The notes beneath the pieces are model-generated. The model ran no database searches and was not told the origin of the DNA. It worked only from the letters and a program-made list of their open reading frames with translations. 64,000 nt of DNA, from NCBI GenBank assembly GCA_001600615.1, contig BCKK01000007.1:1208431-1272430 (forward strand), written 5' to 3'. Source of the DNA: Dioszegia crocea (lineage: Eukaryota; Basidiomycota; Tremellomycetes; Tremellales; Bulleribasidiaceae). Below, piece by piece: positions 10,090 through 23,827 of this stretch (position 1 is its first letter; the number at the start of each line of letters is the position of its first letter). The position numbers were made by a program, and so were the translations under genes.

Positions 10090-13000
10090 TTACAGTTTAG
10101 CCTTCACCTGCGCCGACTTTCGCTGTTCCCACTCTGTAACCAAAATCGGCCTCAAATCCCGCTTGACGACTTTCCCATTGACGTTCTTTGCTACGACGGT
10201 CAGCGAGGGTCTGGATATGCAGAAGGAGAAGCGGGACATACGTAGTGGTCCATCGTGAATCACCACAAGAGAAGGAATGGCGAATTTCGGTAGTCTGAAC
10301 ATCAGCTTCTGTCCTCGTTCGCTGATTCCCCTAGCCGCAGCCACAATCTTCCGGATTCAAACTCCCTCCTAGAAGCCGCTACGGGATCCCGCCAATGATC
10401 ATTGTGCCTCACGAAGACAGAACAGAACTTACATCGACCTGACTCCAGCCAGAATATCACCTTCCGTTCCCTTCTGACCCAGCCGAAGGACGACAATCGC
10501 ACTGACCAGCTCGCCGAGAATCGGATCCGGGATACCGATCGCTACTGCTTCTCCGACGCGCTTATCGGCATAGAGCGCATTCTCAACTTCGGATGATGTG
10601 ATCTGGGCAGAAGTCAACTCTGTCATGTAGATGTGTAAGAGGGCGGGGGGAGAGTGGAGTCAGAAGGGAAGCGGGCTAAGGGGTATAACTCACGTTCTCC
10701 CCGCCGCGGATGATGATGTCCTTCTCTAAGCACGGTAAGCTTGTACACTTGGCCCAGCTGGAAGGCGATCATTGACTCACGTCGATCTCGGATATACACA
10801 AAGCCCTCTTCATCCACCTCCGCCACATCGCCCGTATCGAGCCATCCGTCCTTGTCTATCGTCGCGGCTGTAGCTTCTGTAGGGAGTCAGCTGTTAGCCC
10901 TCGACTGCCAAAGACGATCTCGAGGGAGAAGCACAGCTTACCGTCATTCCCGTAGTACCGCTTCATTACTTGCGGTCCCCTCACCAGCAGCAACCCGATC
11001 TTGCCCTCTGGTAATTCTTTCCGGGTGGAGGGGTCGACAATCTTGATGTCTGTGACAGGTACCACTGGGCCGCTGGATGTGTATCAGCGTCTATCCCGGA
11101 ACGTTATGGCGTGAAAATTGAAACACACGTGCTATCGGGCTGTGATGATCAGCTTCCATATCATACAATAAGGTAGATGGGGTAGCTTACCTTCAGGACG
11201 TAATCCCCTCCAGCGACTGAACACACATATGCGTTGGTCTCCGTCATACCGTATCCTTGTACTCTACTCGCGTCAGCTACCTTACAGCAAGTACGATACT
11301 GCGCCCACTGTCTCGCAGTCAAGATGAAGAAAGGGCATGGGATGCTCCGACGGAGTCGAGAAAGACTCACAATCCCGCCGAAGGCCATCGCTCTTTGACT
11401 TCAGCCGCCAATTGTTTGCTGGGCGGTGCACCACCATAGAAGACAGTTTCGAACGAGCGGTCCTTGAGTAGATCGGGCGATTGGAGGATGGATGCGACCA
11501 CAGCGGGCACACTGATTCGTCAGCTCGCCGCCCAATGTTTCGGAAGCAGAAAGGCCGGTGAGGGGGAAGAAGTGGATCATGATTTGGAGTAAACCGAGAA
11601 CAAAACCCCGACTCACCCTCCAATAACAGTCACTCCCTCAGTCTCAATCAGCCCAACAGCCTCAGCCACATCCCACCTTCGCATCATGACCATCTTACTC
11701 CCCGCAAAAACCGCCCGCATGAGCCATGACAAACAACCCGTGACGTGGAAGAGAGGGATGGCGAGGAGGACGGTGCGTTGGGGTGCGTCGATACTGGGTA
11801 GAGGAGGGATGGGGAGGCCAGCTCGGAGTGCGGCTCGGGCTGGAGCTGGAGAATCAGCGTTTCATCCCTGTTGGTGACCTCAAATTGCTAGGCGCCCTGT
11901 GAGGGACCATGAGGAAGAGGCAGAGCAGCCAAGGAGGAGAACCCACCAACCATCCCCGACCACAGATTCGTTAAAGCCATTCGCTGTGTGCTTAAGACAG
12001 CCTTCGGCGGTCCACTCGTCCTGCTCATCAACAACTAGCCACAACCTGGGTCAGAGGATCAACTCACCCAGATGAGAAAAAGATGACACCATCACTCTCC
12101 GGATCTAGCCCTTCTAGACCCTTCCCAGCTCGGACATCCGCCAACGACCCCTCCGAGCATTTGAGATCCGTCGAGAAGTCCACTACCTTGAATATCAGCG
12201 TCTGTCCCACCAGCAAGATGGACATATGGAGCACGTACAGGTCCTATTCCCAGTTCCTTCAACTTCGCTGCTAGTGGTCTGAGCGCCTCGACGCGCTCTG
12301 GATCAACGAGGATGAGGTGGGGTTCCGATGTTTTCAGACAATGAAGCATGAGATCTTGAGGTCTGGGAGTTAGCTGTGAGACCTTAATCTTTAGCAAAAG
12401 GGGCATGTATACAACTCACAGCATTGCATTGAGGCATACTGCGATTCCACCAATAAGATGAACGGCCATGAAGGCCACGACCCATCTGCACCATCAGCCC
12501 TTGAACCCGAGTTCTGTGGCCGGAACTCACCCAGCAGAATTAGAACCCCCAATCGCAATCCGACTGCCCATACCCAGACCTTGCTCCCTCATCCATCCTG
12601 CAAGCCTCTCGGCGCGCTCATGGACATCTTTAAACGTCACTGAATCCCGTCCTGATCCGCTGGACGAAGGGGCCGAGATGAACTTCCGGTCGGCGTACTT
12701 CTTGGTACAGCTTGAGAAGAAGTCTCGGAATGTCTTCGGTGCCTACGAGATAGTCAGCACCATGGTCAGCGGAAGCGAAGAAGATAAGGAGGACTTACAT
12801 GCTTCCAGACTCTGTATTGACGTCCGAGGATTTTACGTTCTTCAATCTCGAGTATCTCTCCCCTTGACGTGAGGATATGATCGCCTATCTCGAGTCAGCC
12901 TGATCCAGAGACAACATTAGGTCTGGACCCCTGTTTGCCTTGGAATGGCCAGTGATTCGCTCCAACAAGCATGAGATGGGGGGATCCAGCGGATGAGTTG

Positions 13001-13094
13001 CCAGCGGATCCAACTCCGGCCGGAATTTCAGGCGGAGCTTCGTGCTTCCAATGGCCAAGAACTTACATTGATCAATCGATGGCCGTTTACCCAT
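10090..13094 (-). CDS. AMP-forming acyl-CoA ligase with peroxisomal PTS1-like tail
   Basis: ANL-superfamily adenylating enzyme (4-coumarate/fatty acyl-CoA ligase type), which activates a carboxylate to an acyl-AMP and then to the CoA thioester. The predicted start MGKRPSIDQ at 13094 joins DHILTSRGEI, EERKILGRQYRVWKHAPKTF and a DVHERAERLAGWMREQGLG block. The P-loop exon carries SSGTSGPPKAVLSTQR (A3 motif); later come IPLFHVTGC, YGGAPPSK, GYGMTETNAYV (A5), IGLLLVRGPQVMKRYYGN, GFVYIRDRRESMIA (A8-like) and GKVVKRDLRP, whose lysine region matches the A10 catalytic lysine. The protein ends QVKAKL, an AKL tripeptide of the PTS1 type, so peroxisomal import is likely. An in-frame ATG at 13202 would add 36 residues. 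About ten short introns. Substrate cannot be read from sequence; medium or long fatty acids or aromatic acids are all possible. Confidence 0.88.
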
Positions 13095-13439
13095 CGTATT
13101 AACCAGATCTCTAATGGAGATGTTGGGCGCGTATACACAGAGATAGGATATAGGTAGTTCACCCTTCCATCTCTTCGCTTGACATTGCCCCACAAGAGGC
13201 ATCGGGTTTGGCCGAAAGCCGGCTATATCTCAGCCGGTGTCCTTATAGGCCTGCCCTCTCTTCGTGCTGCTGTGCATCACGAAACTGAGGGGCACTGCGC
13301 ACCCAATGAACAGACTGGAAGCTCTTACGGAGCGGGGCTCGACCATGTATATATCGTGTAACTCTACTAGCGCGGCGGTCGAGGCATCGCTACCCCTGCT
13401 CTATTTTGTCTCCTCTGTACACCCCGCTCCTATCCTCAT

Positions 13440-15369
13440 CTACAGCTGGCTGTAGTGGCGCACCAAGTCCGAAACAGCAGTCGCCAGACCTTAACTCATC
13501 AGCTCGGACCCAATACTGCCAGAAACGAGCCGACTCACTATCCGCACCCTGACTAGTCTTCGCCTCAGCATAGACCCTCACGCAGTCCTCAGTCCCACTA
13601 GGCCTGACGAAGCTCCGGCCCAACTCGACCTTCCCCACCGCGTCATCGACGGCACCCTGGAGCCCCTTGGGGTTGGTCAACTTCCGCTCAGCGTCGGTCG
13701 TCTCGAACTTAAACCGATCGGCAACTTCAACTTTGACCAAGACGTTCGGCAAGTCCTCGTACGCCGCATCCCACTCCACCGCCGTCCATTTCCGGTGAGC
13801 AAGCACAGTCTCAACGAGGAGCATATCGGATAAAGCGTCGCCAACAGCCTGGTTTATGAGTTGCGAGAGGGCCAAGAGCTGTTTGGTCGCGGTTGAGCTG
13901 TCGGGGGAAGTTGGCTCGTGTGCCTGCAGAGTGGCCAGAAGGGTGGGGGAGAAGAGGACCGTGCCGTGTCCGTTGGCTTCGAAGTAGACGCCAATGTCGT
14001 ATTTTTGGGCAGCGTGGTGGAGGTGTTTGACACCAGTGGGAACGCAAGTCACCGGGACGCCTCGCTAGATGATCAGCTGGGTTATTCCAATGTTGTGAAA
14101 TCGCTAACTTACACCCTTGAGGTACTTCGTCGAGCTTCCATTGGCATAAGCAGTCTGGACGACCCCAACTTCCACCTCATCCTCTTCCCCTTCTTTGCCC
14201 AACTTGGCCTTCTTGATCAGATCCATTAGGAACAGCGCCACCAAGCCCGCAATCTTGTCTCCATCCAACAACCTGAATTTCCCGCCTTCGCCGAGGTAAT
14301 AGTAGATGATCCTATCGGCATCACCATCGAGGGAGCAACCGCGCGTATCGGGTTTATCGAGCAGATTGGCCGAGGCAACCGAAGGCGGAAGGGCCTGACG
14401 CGTCTTCACGTAGTCTGCACCGCATTGCGAGTTGAGAGCGCCAGGGGTGGAGGTGGACGCATTCATAGCTTGTAAAGGTAGGAGGTCGCCGAGGTGCTCC
14501 GAGAGCACAGCGATGGCTTGTGCACCGACACCATTGGCGCAGTCAACGTATAGCTTGGGCAGAGGTCCTCGATTGCCCTAATGATCAGCGAGCGTCCTTA
14601 TCGAATGGACAGGCAACTCACAATCAAAGTCTTGAATGCTCCAGCCATCCGTTCGTAGTATCCATCAACACTAGGCGTTCCAGCTTCCCCCTCTCTGGCA
14701 TTCATGGCCCTGACGACATAATGCAAAACCGGGGTTGTCTGAAATCCCAGATCCACAATTTTTAACCCTGGAAACACCTTCAAACCAGCTTCAAACGCCT
14801 CGACCAACGCGACGCCAGACGGCCGGGTGTCTCTCGCGTAAACGATGGAGCCACCCGAGGATCCTAGGTCGATATGGAGATGATGCGCCAGGTCGAAAAA
14901 GGTGTTGATGAGAGTTTCGGTGGATGTGCAATTGGCAAGGATTGTGGCGTGGGCTTCCCAGGTCGGGTCTAGCATTTCTCCAGAGGGGTCTACAAGCTTG
15001 ACACCATTATCCTAAGTAGGATCAGCTAGTTCTTCTCATCCTTGAGGCGTCCTATAGCTTGACTTGCCTGCTCGGGGTTATGAGAAGCGGTGATCATCAC
15101 TCCAATTGCAGCCCCACCGAGCTTTTTAGATCGAAGCACAGCTAAGAGCGCACAGCAAAACATGACGGATGGGAGTCTTTCTCCGCTGAAAATCATAAGC
15201 TGGTACTCAACCCAGGTCGGACCGCGACTTACAGAGTCCTAAAGCCAGCAGTACCATAGCTGAACTTTACTCCCTGAGGCTTTGGGTATCCCTTTGCGGC
15301 CTTAGTGAGCGCCTCGAGAAACGCCGCGTGCTCGTGTGCGACTTTTTTGGGGTCGGTGACTGATGACAT
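13440..15369 (-). CDS. PCM1: phosphoacetylglucosamine mutase (AGM1/PGM3/PCM1 family)
   Basis: Converts GlcNAc-6-phosphate to GlcNAc-1-phosphate in the cytosolic hexosamine pathway that feeds UDP-GlcNAc for chitin, N-glycans and GPI anchors. All four phosphohexomutase signatures are present: the active-site serine loop VMITASHNPEQ, followed directly by DNGVKLVDPSGEML; the Mg-binding loop LDGDADRIIYYYLG; the sugar-binding loop YFEANGHGTVLFS; and the phosphate-binding loop RPSGTEDCVRVYAEA. TASHNPEQDNG is the AGM1-type serine loop rather than the TASHNP of glucose phosphomutases, which fixes the subfamily. Start MSSVTDPKKVAHEHA at 15369. The last exon is best read as LATAVSDLVRHYSQL ending at 13440, joined by a 45 nt intron with an AGCTGATG branch site, instead of reading through to 13390. 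Short introns throughout. Downstream in the same orientation lies the acyl-CoA ligase, with no evident link. Confidence 0.93.
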
Positions 15370-15674
15370 GGTGTCTGTGGGTGCTGGAGGGTACACGAGG
15401 GTTAGATTATGGAAGAGAATGGGAGGGTATGCGAAGTTGATGGCTCGTAGTAGACGCTAAGGAATGTGGAGTTGGGGGGTGACGTAATTGCCCCCATTCA
15501 GAATTTGGGGGGTCTTCATGCGTGGAGGAGGTGTGTACATTGGGCACGATCTGAGGTTTGAACCATATATGAAGACCTATCAGATATATGCAGGCACGTC
15601 TAAGAGATGCAACAAAGATCGCATCTGGCCCATAATCCAACTCCTCAACCATCCCCATCATATTCTGGGACGGC

Positions 15675-18600
15675 CTACTTGTACTTATACCACCTCGCCC
15701 GACACTCTACAGCCTCCCAGCGTACACTCCTGACCGGATCATCGAGCGCTTTACCCAGCTCGCGCAGGACGGTAGATTTCGATGAACTAAGAGTTTCATA
15801 TCGGATAGCGTCGGGGATGGCAGCGAGACATTTTAGGGCATTCCCACGAACGGCCTAAAGCGTCAGCTTTCATATACCCGATCTTGGGAGAACATCATGG
15901 GGAAGGATAAAACTCACAGCTGAACTTCCCATTTCTGGCACTTTCCCAACGCTCTTTAGTAGTCCCTCAACAATCACTTCGGCGTGTTTGTGCACTAAGG
16001 AGTCGACAGCGGAGGACGAGTTTGAAGTTTCTAGTAGGCTTTCGAGGGACGTTATGGCGTGTGCGCGTTCGGCGGGGGATGGGAGGGAAAGGGTCCGGAT
16101 CATCAGTGGGAGGATCTAAGGAGTGAGCTTAGACATATAACATAGTCCTGAAAGGACGGCTGAACCGAGGAGGAAACTCACATTTGATAGATCTGAAGCT
16201 AGTAATGAAGCTGGAACGAGAGGTAAGAGCGAAGCGAATGCGGATAGGTATACCAGCCTTTCTCTCCCTACCACATCAGCTAAAGCCTCACGTCATAGAT
16301 CAATAACTACTCGCCCTTGGCGTCCGCATCACCTTCCATCAATTTCGGTAAGGCAAAATTCCACATTTTCTGAGCCCACAATAGCTGATCATCAGCTACG
16401 TCACCCCATCACTCCATCTCTTGAACGCACCTTCGCAGTTAGATGACTAGCTTTATCTTCCCCTTTACCTTTCGCAACAACCCCCAATCCTCTTGCAGCC
16501 TCACCAACGATCACAGGATCATAATACGACAATTTCAAAATATCGATTACTCGTTCGACAGAGCTATAGGCCAGAGGATGACGGACGAGGGCGAGAGCTC
16601 GCACGATCTTTCACCATCAGCTTGGAACTTCATTGTAAAGACTGGGCGGACTTACATGCAAGAACACAGCCAACGCCCTCTTTCTTACACCCTCCTCTTT
16701 CTCTGAATCCTGTAAATCGCCTACCCAGATCCGATCCAACATCCCCTCCAGTGCCTCTTGCATCCCCTCTGCGCCATATCGCTTGTTTACGAATGACGTG
16801 ATTAGTTCCAGGGCATAATGCTGGTGGAACGCAGAAGGGGCGAGGTGAATTGTCCAGTGTATGATCTTGGCCAAGAAATCGGCGGGGGAGGAGAATGGAA
16901 GGGTAGTCTATGTTGTTAGATACGAGGACACAGCCAGACGATGGAGAAGACGTACTTCAGGTCTTATAGCTTGGATAGCTGATGAATAGATTACGATAAG
17001 GTTTTGCTCTGAACTAGGTGCTCCGCTCTGTCCAATCAGCTCGCTTATTCACTTGCAATTGCAACTCGTCAGTAGTCTGAGCTTACCCTTAGTGGTGATC
17101 CTCCTGTCCATTCGCTGTTGCCCGAGACAATCCCGCCCATCTCTCCCTTCTCAAAAGCACCATACAACGACGTCAGATACTTTGCCTGTCGTCTGGAAGG
17201 TCAGCTCAGCCACACCCTCACAGCCTTCCATAGCGAAAAACTTACTCAGCCGGCAGTTCCCACACTAAACAATCCACCACCCGTCCTACAAGACCTAACA
17301 ATCTCCGATCTCTCCAAACGGGCACTTCACCCCCTACCTTCCCTTTACTCGCCTCAACCACCAAGCCCGTCAGACGGGGTAATATCGTATCAAATTGTCT
17401 TTTGACATCCGCATGTTTCGCCTCGATCTTCCGCACAACCACACCATAGAGACAATTAAGAAGGTCGAACGAGTAGGCCACTTCGCATTCCCTCTGATCT
17501 CCCTGTCCGGGGGCAGAAGCGACGACATCCAATTTGTTAAGAATACGAATGACGAGCGTTTCGAATAAGGCTGGGAGGACACATAAATCCGACAGAGAAG
17601 AAAGGGCCGATCGATATTTATCTCGGGGGGCCGTATCGGATATCCCGGGAGAAGAATCGGGGAGGGAGTGAAATAGTAAGGGAAGGGTGGATGATTCGAT
17701 GATGGCAGGATAAGTTCCTGCTAGAGTGACAATGCTCTTCAATACTGCTTTTCTGCCTTGTCAGCTCACTTTTCACAACTCGGAATCAAGAAAGAGCTCA
17801 CCTGACATCCCCATCAGATTCATTAAGCACGATATCATCCATTGCCCTGACGACCTCTTCAACTTCAGGCCGGCTCCATAGACCCGGTATCTCACTAAGC
17901 GCCACACAACCACGCGCGGCCGGCTCCTTCAATCCCTTCGTCCGCAAACCTTCTCGAAGAGTGTCCATGAGCGCCTCACGGAATTGCTCAAAGGGACGTT
18001 CGTGGCTGTATTGCCTGGACCCGGCGGGGTTGCCATACAGCTTTGAAGCGGCGATAAGGAGGGAGGTGAGGGACCATAAGATTGGTGTTCGGTGGGAAGG
18101 GTGGGCGGGGTGGTTGAACTGCCGGAACATGTGGGGCAGTGCTTGGGAGATGGTGTATGGTCCCACGGCGGCTGGCTTGTCAGCTTTCCCGATTTCGGCG
18201 ACGGCCTGTGCGATCAGTCGGGCTCACGTGTAGAATTGAACATTGCCACCAGAGCTTTGGTAGCTGCCAGACTTGTACTCTTTTCGGGCTCTTCCAACAG
18301 TTTTAGACATTGATTGATGATGTCCTGAGCTAGGCCGACGGGTGTGTCACTTGGCTTGGGATATAGCGTACGCATGAGAGATTCGAGTGCTGACAAAGAA
18401 GCAGCTTCGATGCCTTTATCTGATTGATACAAAATCTGAACTGTCAGCTACATGTTTTTCCGTGTGTCAGGTGAGGAAGGGAAAGTTGAGCTTACCTCAA
18501 CTTTGATAGCCTCCCATAGCTCCGTTCCGCGCTCTCCGACTATTCCCGATCCATAAACAGGGAAGCATTCAGCCATAGTCAACATCAAATCTTTCTACAC

Positions 18601-19825
18601 TTCATCAGCTAGACCTCGAGGTAGGGTGCATGACATACCATAGCGGGTCCAGCGGCGGAGACGAACTTCTCCAGAAACAGCGGAACGGCCATCTTCCCGA
18701 ACAAGGGCGTTGCAGCCATACATGCTCTCAAAGCCGATTTGAGGTCGTCGGCTGTTATGCCGTATGGATCGTTTGGTGGAGGTCGGAATGAAATAGGGAA
18801 GTAACAGAATGTAATGTCGAAGAAGTCCTGAACACGTCAACGACCAATACTCACGACAATCATATAGGGACTGGCTCACCTCGACCATCTGACTGATATC
18901 GAACTCTAGCAGGATCACACGATCCATCGCGAACAGCAGCATCAAATTCCGTGGATCCTTCTCTCCATCCACCATCTTGGTATAGCTATTCAGGAAATCA
19001 GCACCCATAGATTTAAGAGCTATGATCATCAGCCCGATCACGGTACAGAGCCATTGACAAACACACCGTTCCGGTGACTAGCGAGGAAAGAGTCGAATAT
19101 TTGATACACCATATTTCGTGTGACCTGGGTATAGGCCTTCATATTCACATTGTCACAAATCGCTCGGTAGACTTCAACAGTCGCGTCATCGTCAAACGTC
19201 GGTAGTTTGGAAAGGACGAGAAGAGCCTGTAGGGATGGTGGGAGGGAGTCGAAGTCGTCCAGGCTCGAGGTGAAGAATCGGGTGAGTGTAACGGCTGGAT
19301 AGACGGGTCAGCCTTAATAGACAGCTGGATGAGAAGCTTCGGCTTACTAGCTGGACGATTGAATCGATTGGGTGTCGTGCTCTTGATGAGATTCGACAAG
19401 AATGTTAGGCCTGATGAATCAGCGTCTCGCTTGTGTTCGCCTTGAGTGCAGCCCGCCTCAGCTCCGATATTCCATCCTAAGGCCGTCTGGGTCGGTGCTG
19501 CTGATCCAAGACACGCCAATCTCAGTTCTCTTCCGCCCGTATAGAGCCATTGAAGTGGCATCGGCATCCTTGGTCTCCGACACTCGAATTCATATTCGAA
19601 AGGCAAACCCACCTTTTAGCCGTACACCGTCCTCGACAGACGTCAGGTATTCGCCTAGAGCCTTGACGACCTCCAACAGCTGGATCTTTCCATCGTTGAC
19701 ACCTGGAAAGTCAGAAAGTCCCCCGATCATGGCGCAGTCAAGCCAAACTTACCGGTGATGAGATCGGCAGGGGGGTCAAGTTCGCCAGTCGTAATCTGGG
19801 TCTTCACAACTCGTGGGACGTCCAT
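15675..19825 (-). CDS. MMS19: MMS19/MET18 cytosolic iron-sulfur targeting protein
   Basis: HEAT-repeat scaffold of the cytosolic iron-sulfur assembly targeting complex, which delivers Fe-S clusters to DNA polymerases, helicases such as XPD and other nuclear proteins. Start MDVPRVVKTQITTGELDPPA at 19825. The N-terminal third holds the MMS19 hallmark region: DGEKDPRNLMLLFAMDRVIL and, after a splice, DFFDITFCYFPISFRPPPND and PYGITADDLKSALRACMA. The rest is a long run of helical HEAT repeats (for example SSVERVIDILKLSYYDPVIV). The C-terminus, RELGKALDDPVRSVRWEAVE with RARWYKYK, matches the conserved MMS19 end that contacts the CIAO1/CIAO2B module. More than fifteen short introns, nearly all with GCTGA-type branch sites. 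It diverges from the AP-3 delta gene across only 273 bp, so both promoters share that interval. Confidence 0.92.
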
Positions 19826-20098
19826 TTTTGGGCAGCGATCGCTCGTGAGTCTCTCCCAGTCTTCCTCGTGCAGTACAGAGCCGAAAAAGTGGAAATCCTA
19901 GCTGTTTGCTGAGCGGCTTGGATGAGGAGGATAGATAAGGATTCAGCTTTTGGACTTTTCGAAACCTCCCGCCCAAATCAAGCCCGTGCGTCCGTGCCTG
20001 ACTATCCCTCCTTGCCTTGACCGGTCCACCCTATAGTAGCAACCATCTACCTATGAGTTTATAGACACACCTACTCCGGCTACATCGGCGCCGCTGAG

Positions 20099-23000
20099 AT
20101 GTTCGAGCGAACACTGCAAGATCTGATTAGAGGTCTGCGGGCTCACAAGGCCTCGAGCAAGGCGCAGGAGGATGCGTTCCTGGCCGAGGCGATGGAGGAG
20201 ATTAGGGTCGAGCTCAAGGGGAAAGATATGGCTTTGAAGGCAGAGGGGATCATCAAGACATGCTATGTGAGTAGTTGAGTCCGGAGCTCGTAGCTGCCGG
20301 AAGTTGTTCGGTGGCCATAGTCATGGGGGCAAGCTAGGCGAGGCGCTGAGCTGATATCTGCAGCTGATGATGCTCTACCCTATAACACCGCCTACAGGCT
20401 TTGCTTTCCATGTGGTAGAAGTAATGAGCTCCCCGAGATATCATCTGAAGCGTGGGTTTCTCCTTTAAAGATATGCGTCAGGAGGAAGTGCTGACAAAAT
20501 TCAGAATTGGGCTATTTCGCGGCCCCCTTGGCGTTCTCAGGCGATACCGAGGAAGTGGTTTTGACTGTGAATGGTATCAAGAAGGTATGTCATCCTACAG
20601 CGGTGATCTGTCATGGAATTATCGCGCTCTTACAAAGGGCTGGATGGTACAACACGGTGGAGCTAGGGAGATTTCTGGCTGGCTTCCCTCTGCCTCCTAT
20701 CAGATGATCTACTTCAAGCCGACTGCTCAAGCTCTGCGCGTTGTACCTCTGGGTCCAGGCTGACTTCCTCAGGATCTCATGTCACCACATCTACCCCTCC
20801 CACCCCTCCCCTTAACAGCCCTCCCACACCTCTTATCCCTCTCGCCCTCCCTATCACACACGCTCCACCCGGACCTCCTCCACCTGCTCACCCACTCATC
20901 CGCACGGATCCGGAAACGCGCAGTCTTGTGCCTTCTACCATGCTGGGAAGCCTTCCCCGAAGGCCTGCGTGAGGGGTTCCCTCGCCTACGCGAACGATTA
21001 GGGGATGACGATCAAGGTGTAGTCGGCGCATGTGTAAGCGTAGTGATGGAGCTGGCTCGGAGACAGGGAGGGAAGAATTATCTCCCATTAGCGCCCGAGT
21101 TGTTTGGGATCTTGACGGGTAGCAGTAATAATTGGACCCTAATCAAGGTTGTGAAGCTGGTATGGTGAAGCTCTGGATCTGCTGGAATGATGGCTAATTA
21201 CCAGTTCGCAATTTTGACACCCCTCGAACCTCGTCTAGTTCGAAAGCTGCTACCGCCAATAACGAATCTCATCTCCTCGACATCGGCCATATCGCTACTG
21301 TATGAATGCGTGCGAACGTGCATCGTAGGCGGGATGTTGGATCCTGACAGACCGGAGAGTGATGCCCTGGCGAGAGTTTGTGTGGAGAAATTGGGAGGAT
21401 ATCTGAGGGATGAAGGTGGAGATCAGAACTGTGAGTTATGACGTTGAGAGTTTCCCCACATCAAGCGCATATCTGATGATGCAGTGCGATATATCTCCTT
21501 ACTGGCCATGGTCAAGATCACCCCGACTCATCCGCACATGGTGGCAGAATACCAAGATGAGGTATTGCAAAGTCTCGACGACCCAGACGTTTCCATCAGA
21601 ATGCGCGCGTTGGAGCTAGTCACAGCAATGGTATGACATTACAGCTGTTCTCGAGCTGATATATCAGGTGGACCGAGACAACCTTCAATCAATATCCGAT
21701 CAACTTCTCTCTCATCTAACCCCTACCGAATCCACACCCCTGCCTTCCGCCCTCGCATCTCTACAGGCAATCTCAACATCTACTCCCCGCGAAACAGCCA
21801 CCGCACTCTCCCTTACGCCCGCTTACCGCCTCCTCCTCACCCAGCGCCTGCTCTCTATCGTAGCGGCAAACACATACGCAAATGTCACCGACTTTGAATG
21901 GGTCGTATCGCTTCTCGTGGACGTGAGCTACGTCAGTAAAGTGGATGTGGGCAATACTGTAAGGGATATGCTGTTGGATGTTGTTGGGCGAGTGAGATCA
22001 GTGAGGGAATCTACAGTGGGCGTGTTGGAGAAGGTCTTGGCGGATGAAGAGTTGAGGGGGAGGGGGAGAGAGGTAGAAGGGGACGAAGGTGTCGTTCAAG
22101 CTGCCGTATGGATCTGCGGCGAGTATTCAAGGTAAGCCAGTCTGGTAACGATGACCTGAGCTCACATTGGTAGTCATCTATCTTCACCACTCAGTACCAT
22201 CTCCGCCCTCCTGCCTCCTTCTCTTGCGCTGTCTTCACCCACTCTCATCGCTCTATCCCTACACGCCACTCTGAAGATTCTCGGCACATACCTTGCGTCC
22301 TCCTCCGCTAAATGGTCAGCCGACCAACATTCTCAGACCAAAGACCTCGTCTCATCCGTCCAAAAAGGTATCGAGCCATTCATTCGGCATCCAGATATCG
22401 AAGTTCAAGAGCGCGCCGCGGAGCTAGACGTCTTCTTGAGGATCATACATGCGGATCTGGCGAGTCATACACCGCCTACGAAACCGATGGGTCGGAACGA
22501 TATACCGGGTCTCGACGATGGGTTTGGAGCGTCGGATACGAAGCCCAAGGCTGAATCGGACGAGGCGCCGAATTATCCGAAGAGTCTTTTCCTCCTCCAA
22601 CCGCTGTTTACGGCTCATGAGCTCAACGCGGTGGGATCATCGGCTCAGGCGGCTGTACCGATTCCTGAGGGTTTGGATCTGGATAGAGATCTTGTGCCCG
22701 GTGGAGGTTGGATAGGGGTGGATGATGAGGTTGATGAGCCGCCCAGTGAGGAGGAGAGGGATGAGGTTGATTTGGGACAAGGAGGTGGGGAAGGGATGGA
22801 TGAGTTGAGAAGGGTTATAAGGGAGGGTGGGAAGAAGGGGAAAGGAAAGGGTAAGAAGAGGGATGATGGTGTTGAGGAGAGTAAAGAAGAGCGGGAACGG
22901 GTAAGTTTTGGTTAAGCTTATATGGCCAATGCTGTGAGCTAATAATGGCAGAGAAGAAGGGAACGTCGAGAAAGACATAAAGATGACCCATACTACCTCG

Positions 23001-23551
23001 GCGATAAAGATCAAGGGGACAATACCGACATTGACGATATACCCATTGTCAGGTTGGAACTGGACGATACCGACCCACCTGGCAAATCTGCCAAGACAAA
23101 AGTTGGGAAATCCAAGAAGAAGGCGAAGGTTGCGCCTCCGCCAGATTTCGATCGGGATGGGGAAATGCCAGAGGGTGTCTCGGCCGCCGTAGTGGGCAAA
23201 GAAAAAGTGCAGGAGGAGAAGAAGGGGTTGGCGGGTGTTGATCTTTTAGGGGATCAGTGGGCGGGTTTGGTGGAGAGGGGCAGGGATGGGGTTGGGAGGG
23301 GGAAGTCGAATGGCCGGTTTGAGGAGTATGATTTGGATAGGGAGGAAGTGGGTGGGAACGATGAGGAGGCGAAAGTGGCGGGTGGCGGGGTGAGACCGGT
23401 ACCGGTTTCTGAGGTGACTCCTGTAGTTGAGCCACCTGAGGCGGCGGGAGTGGAGGAGAAGAGGGATGAGGGGGACGTTCCGACTTCGGTGGCGGATGTG
23501 GAGGTTATCAAAGTGAAGCGGAAGAAGAAGAAGAGGGTGGCGGAGGCATGA
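20099..23551 (+). CDS. APL5: AP-3 adaptor complex delta subunit
   Basis: Large adaptin of the AP-3 clathrin-adaptor-like complex, which sorts cargo from Golgi or endosomes to the vacuole. It opens MFERTLQDLIRGLRAHKASS, the delta-adaptin start. The adaptin trunk is visible as ELGYFAAPLAFSGDTEEVVL, RIRKRAVLCLLPCWEAFPEG, NYLPLAPELFGILTGSSNNW, LTPLEPRLVRKLLPPITNLI and SLLYECVRT, all characteristic of AP-3 delta. The C-terminal part carries the delta-specific acidic and lysine-rich hinge with DPYYL and DIPIV elements (about 22990-23050), then long charged low-complexity sequence ending KVKRKKKKRVAEA at the stop in 23549-23551. No ear domain is obvious after the lysine-rich stretch. Several short introns near the 5' end; the 3' third is almost intron-free. 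Convergent with the small gene at 23828. Confidence 0.9.
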
Positions 23552-23827
23552 AATATCACATGCGAAAAGTTGTGTTGGAGCCTTTGACCTTGACTTGCAT
23601 TTTTGAGCATGAAGCGGGTGAAGCAGAAGTACGCACGTGTGAGTGAATGTGCCGCACAACATCGGGACATCTCGTGGGACATCTAGTCAACACCTATACA
23701 TGAATTGCGCGTGAAAGAAGATACTAAAGCTGCAGCGTATAATTGACTTGTCCCACCACACGCCACTCATTTCGCTACCTCTCCCTCAGACATCGTTTCC
23801 TTCGCCCTCTTCCCTTCCTCTTGACCA

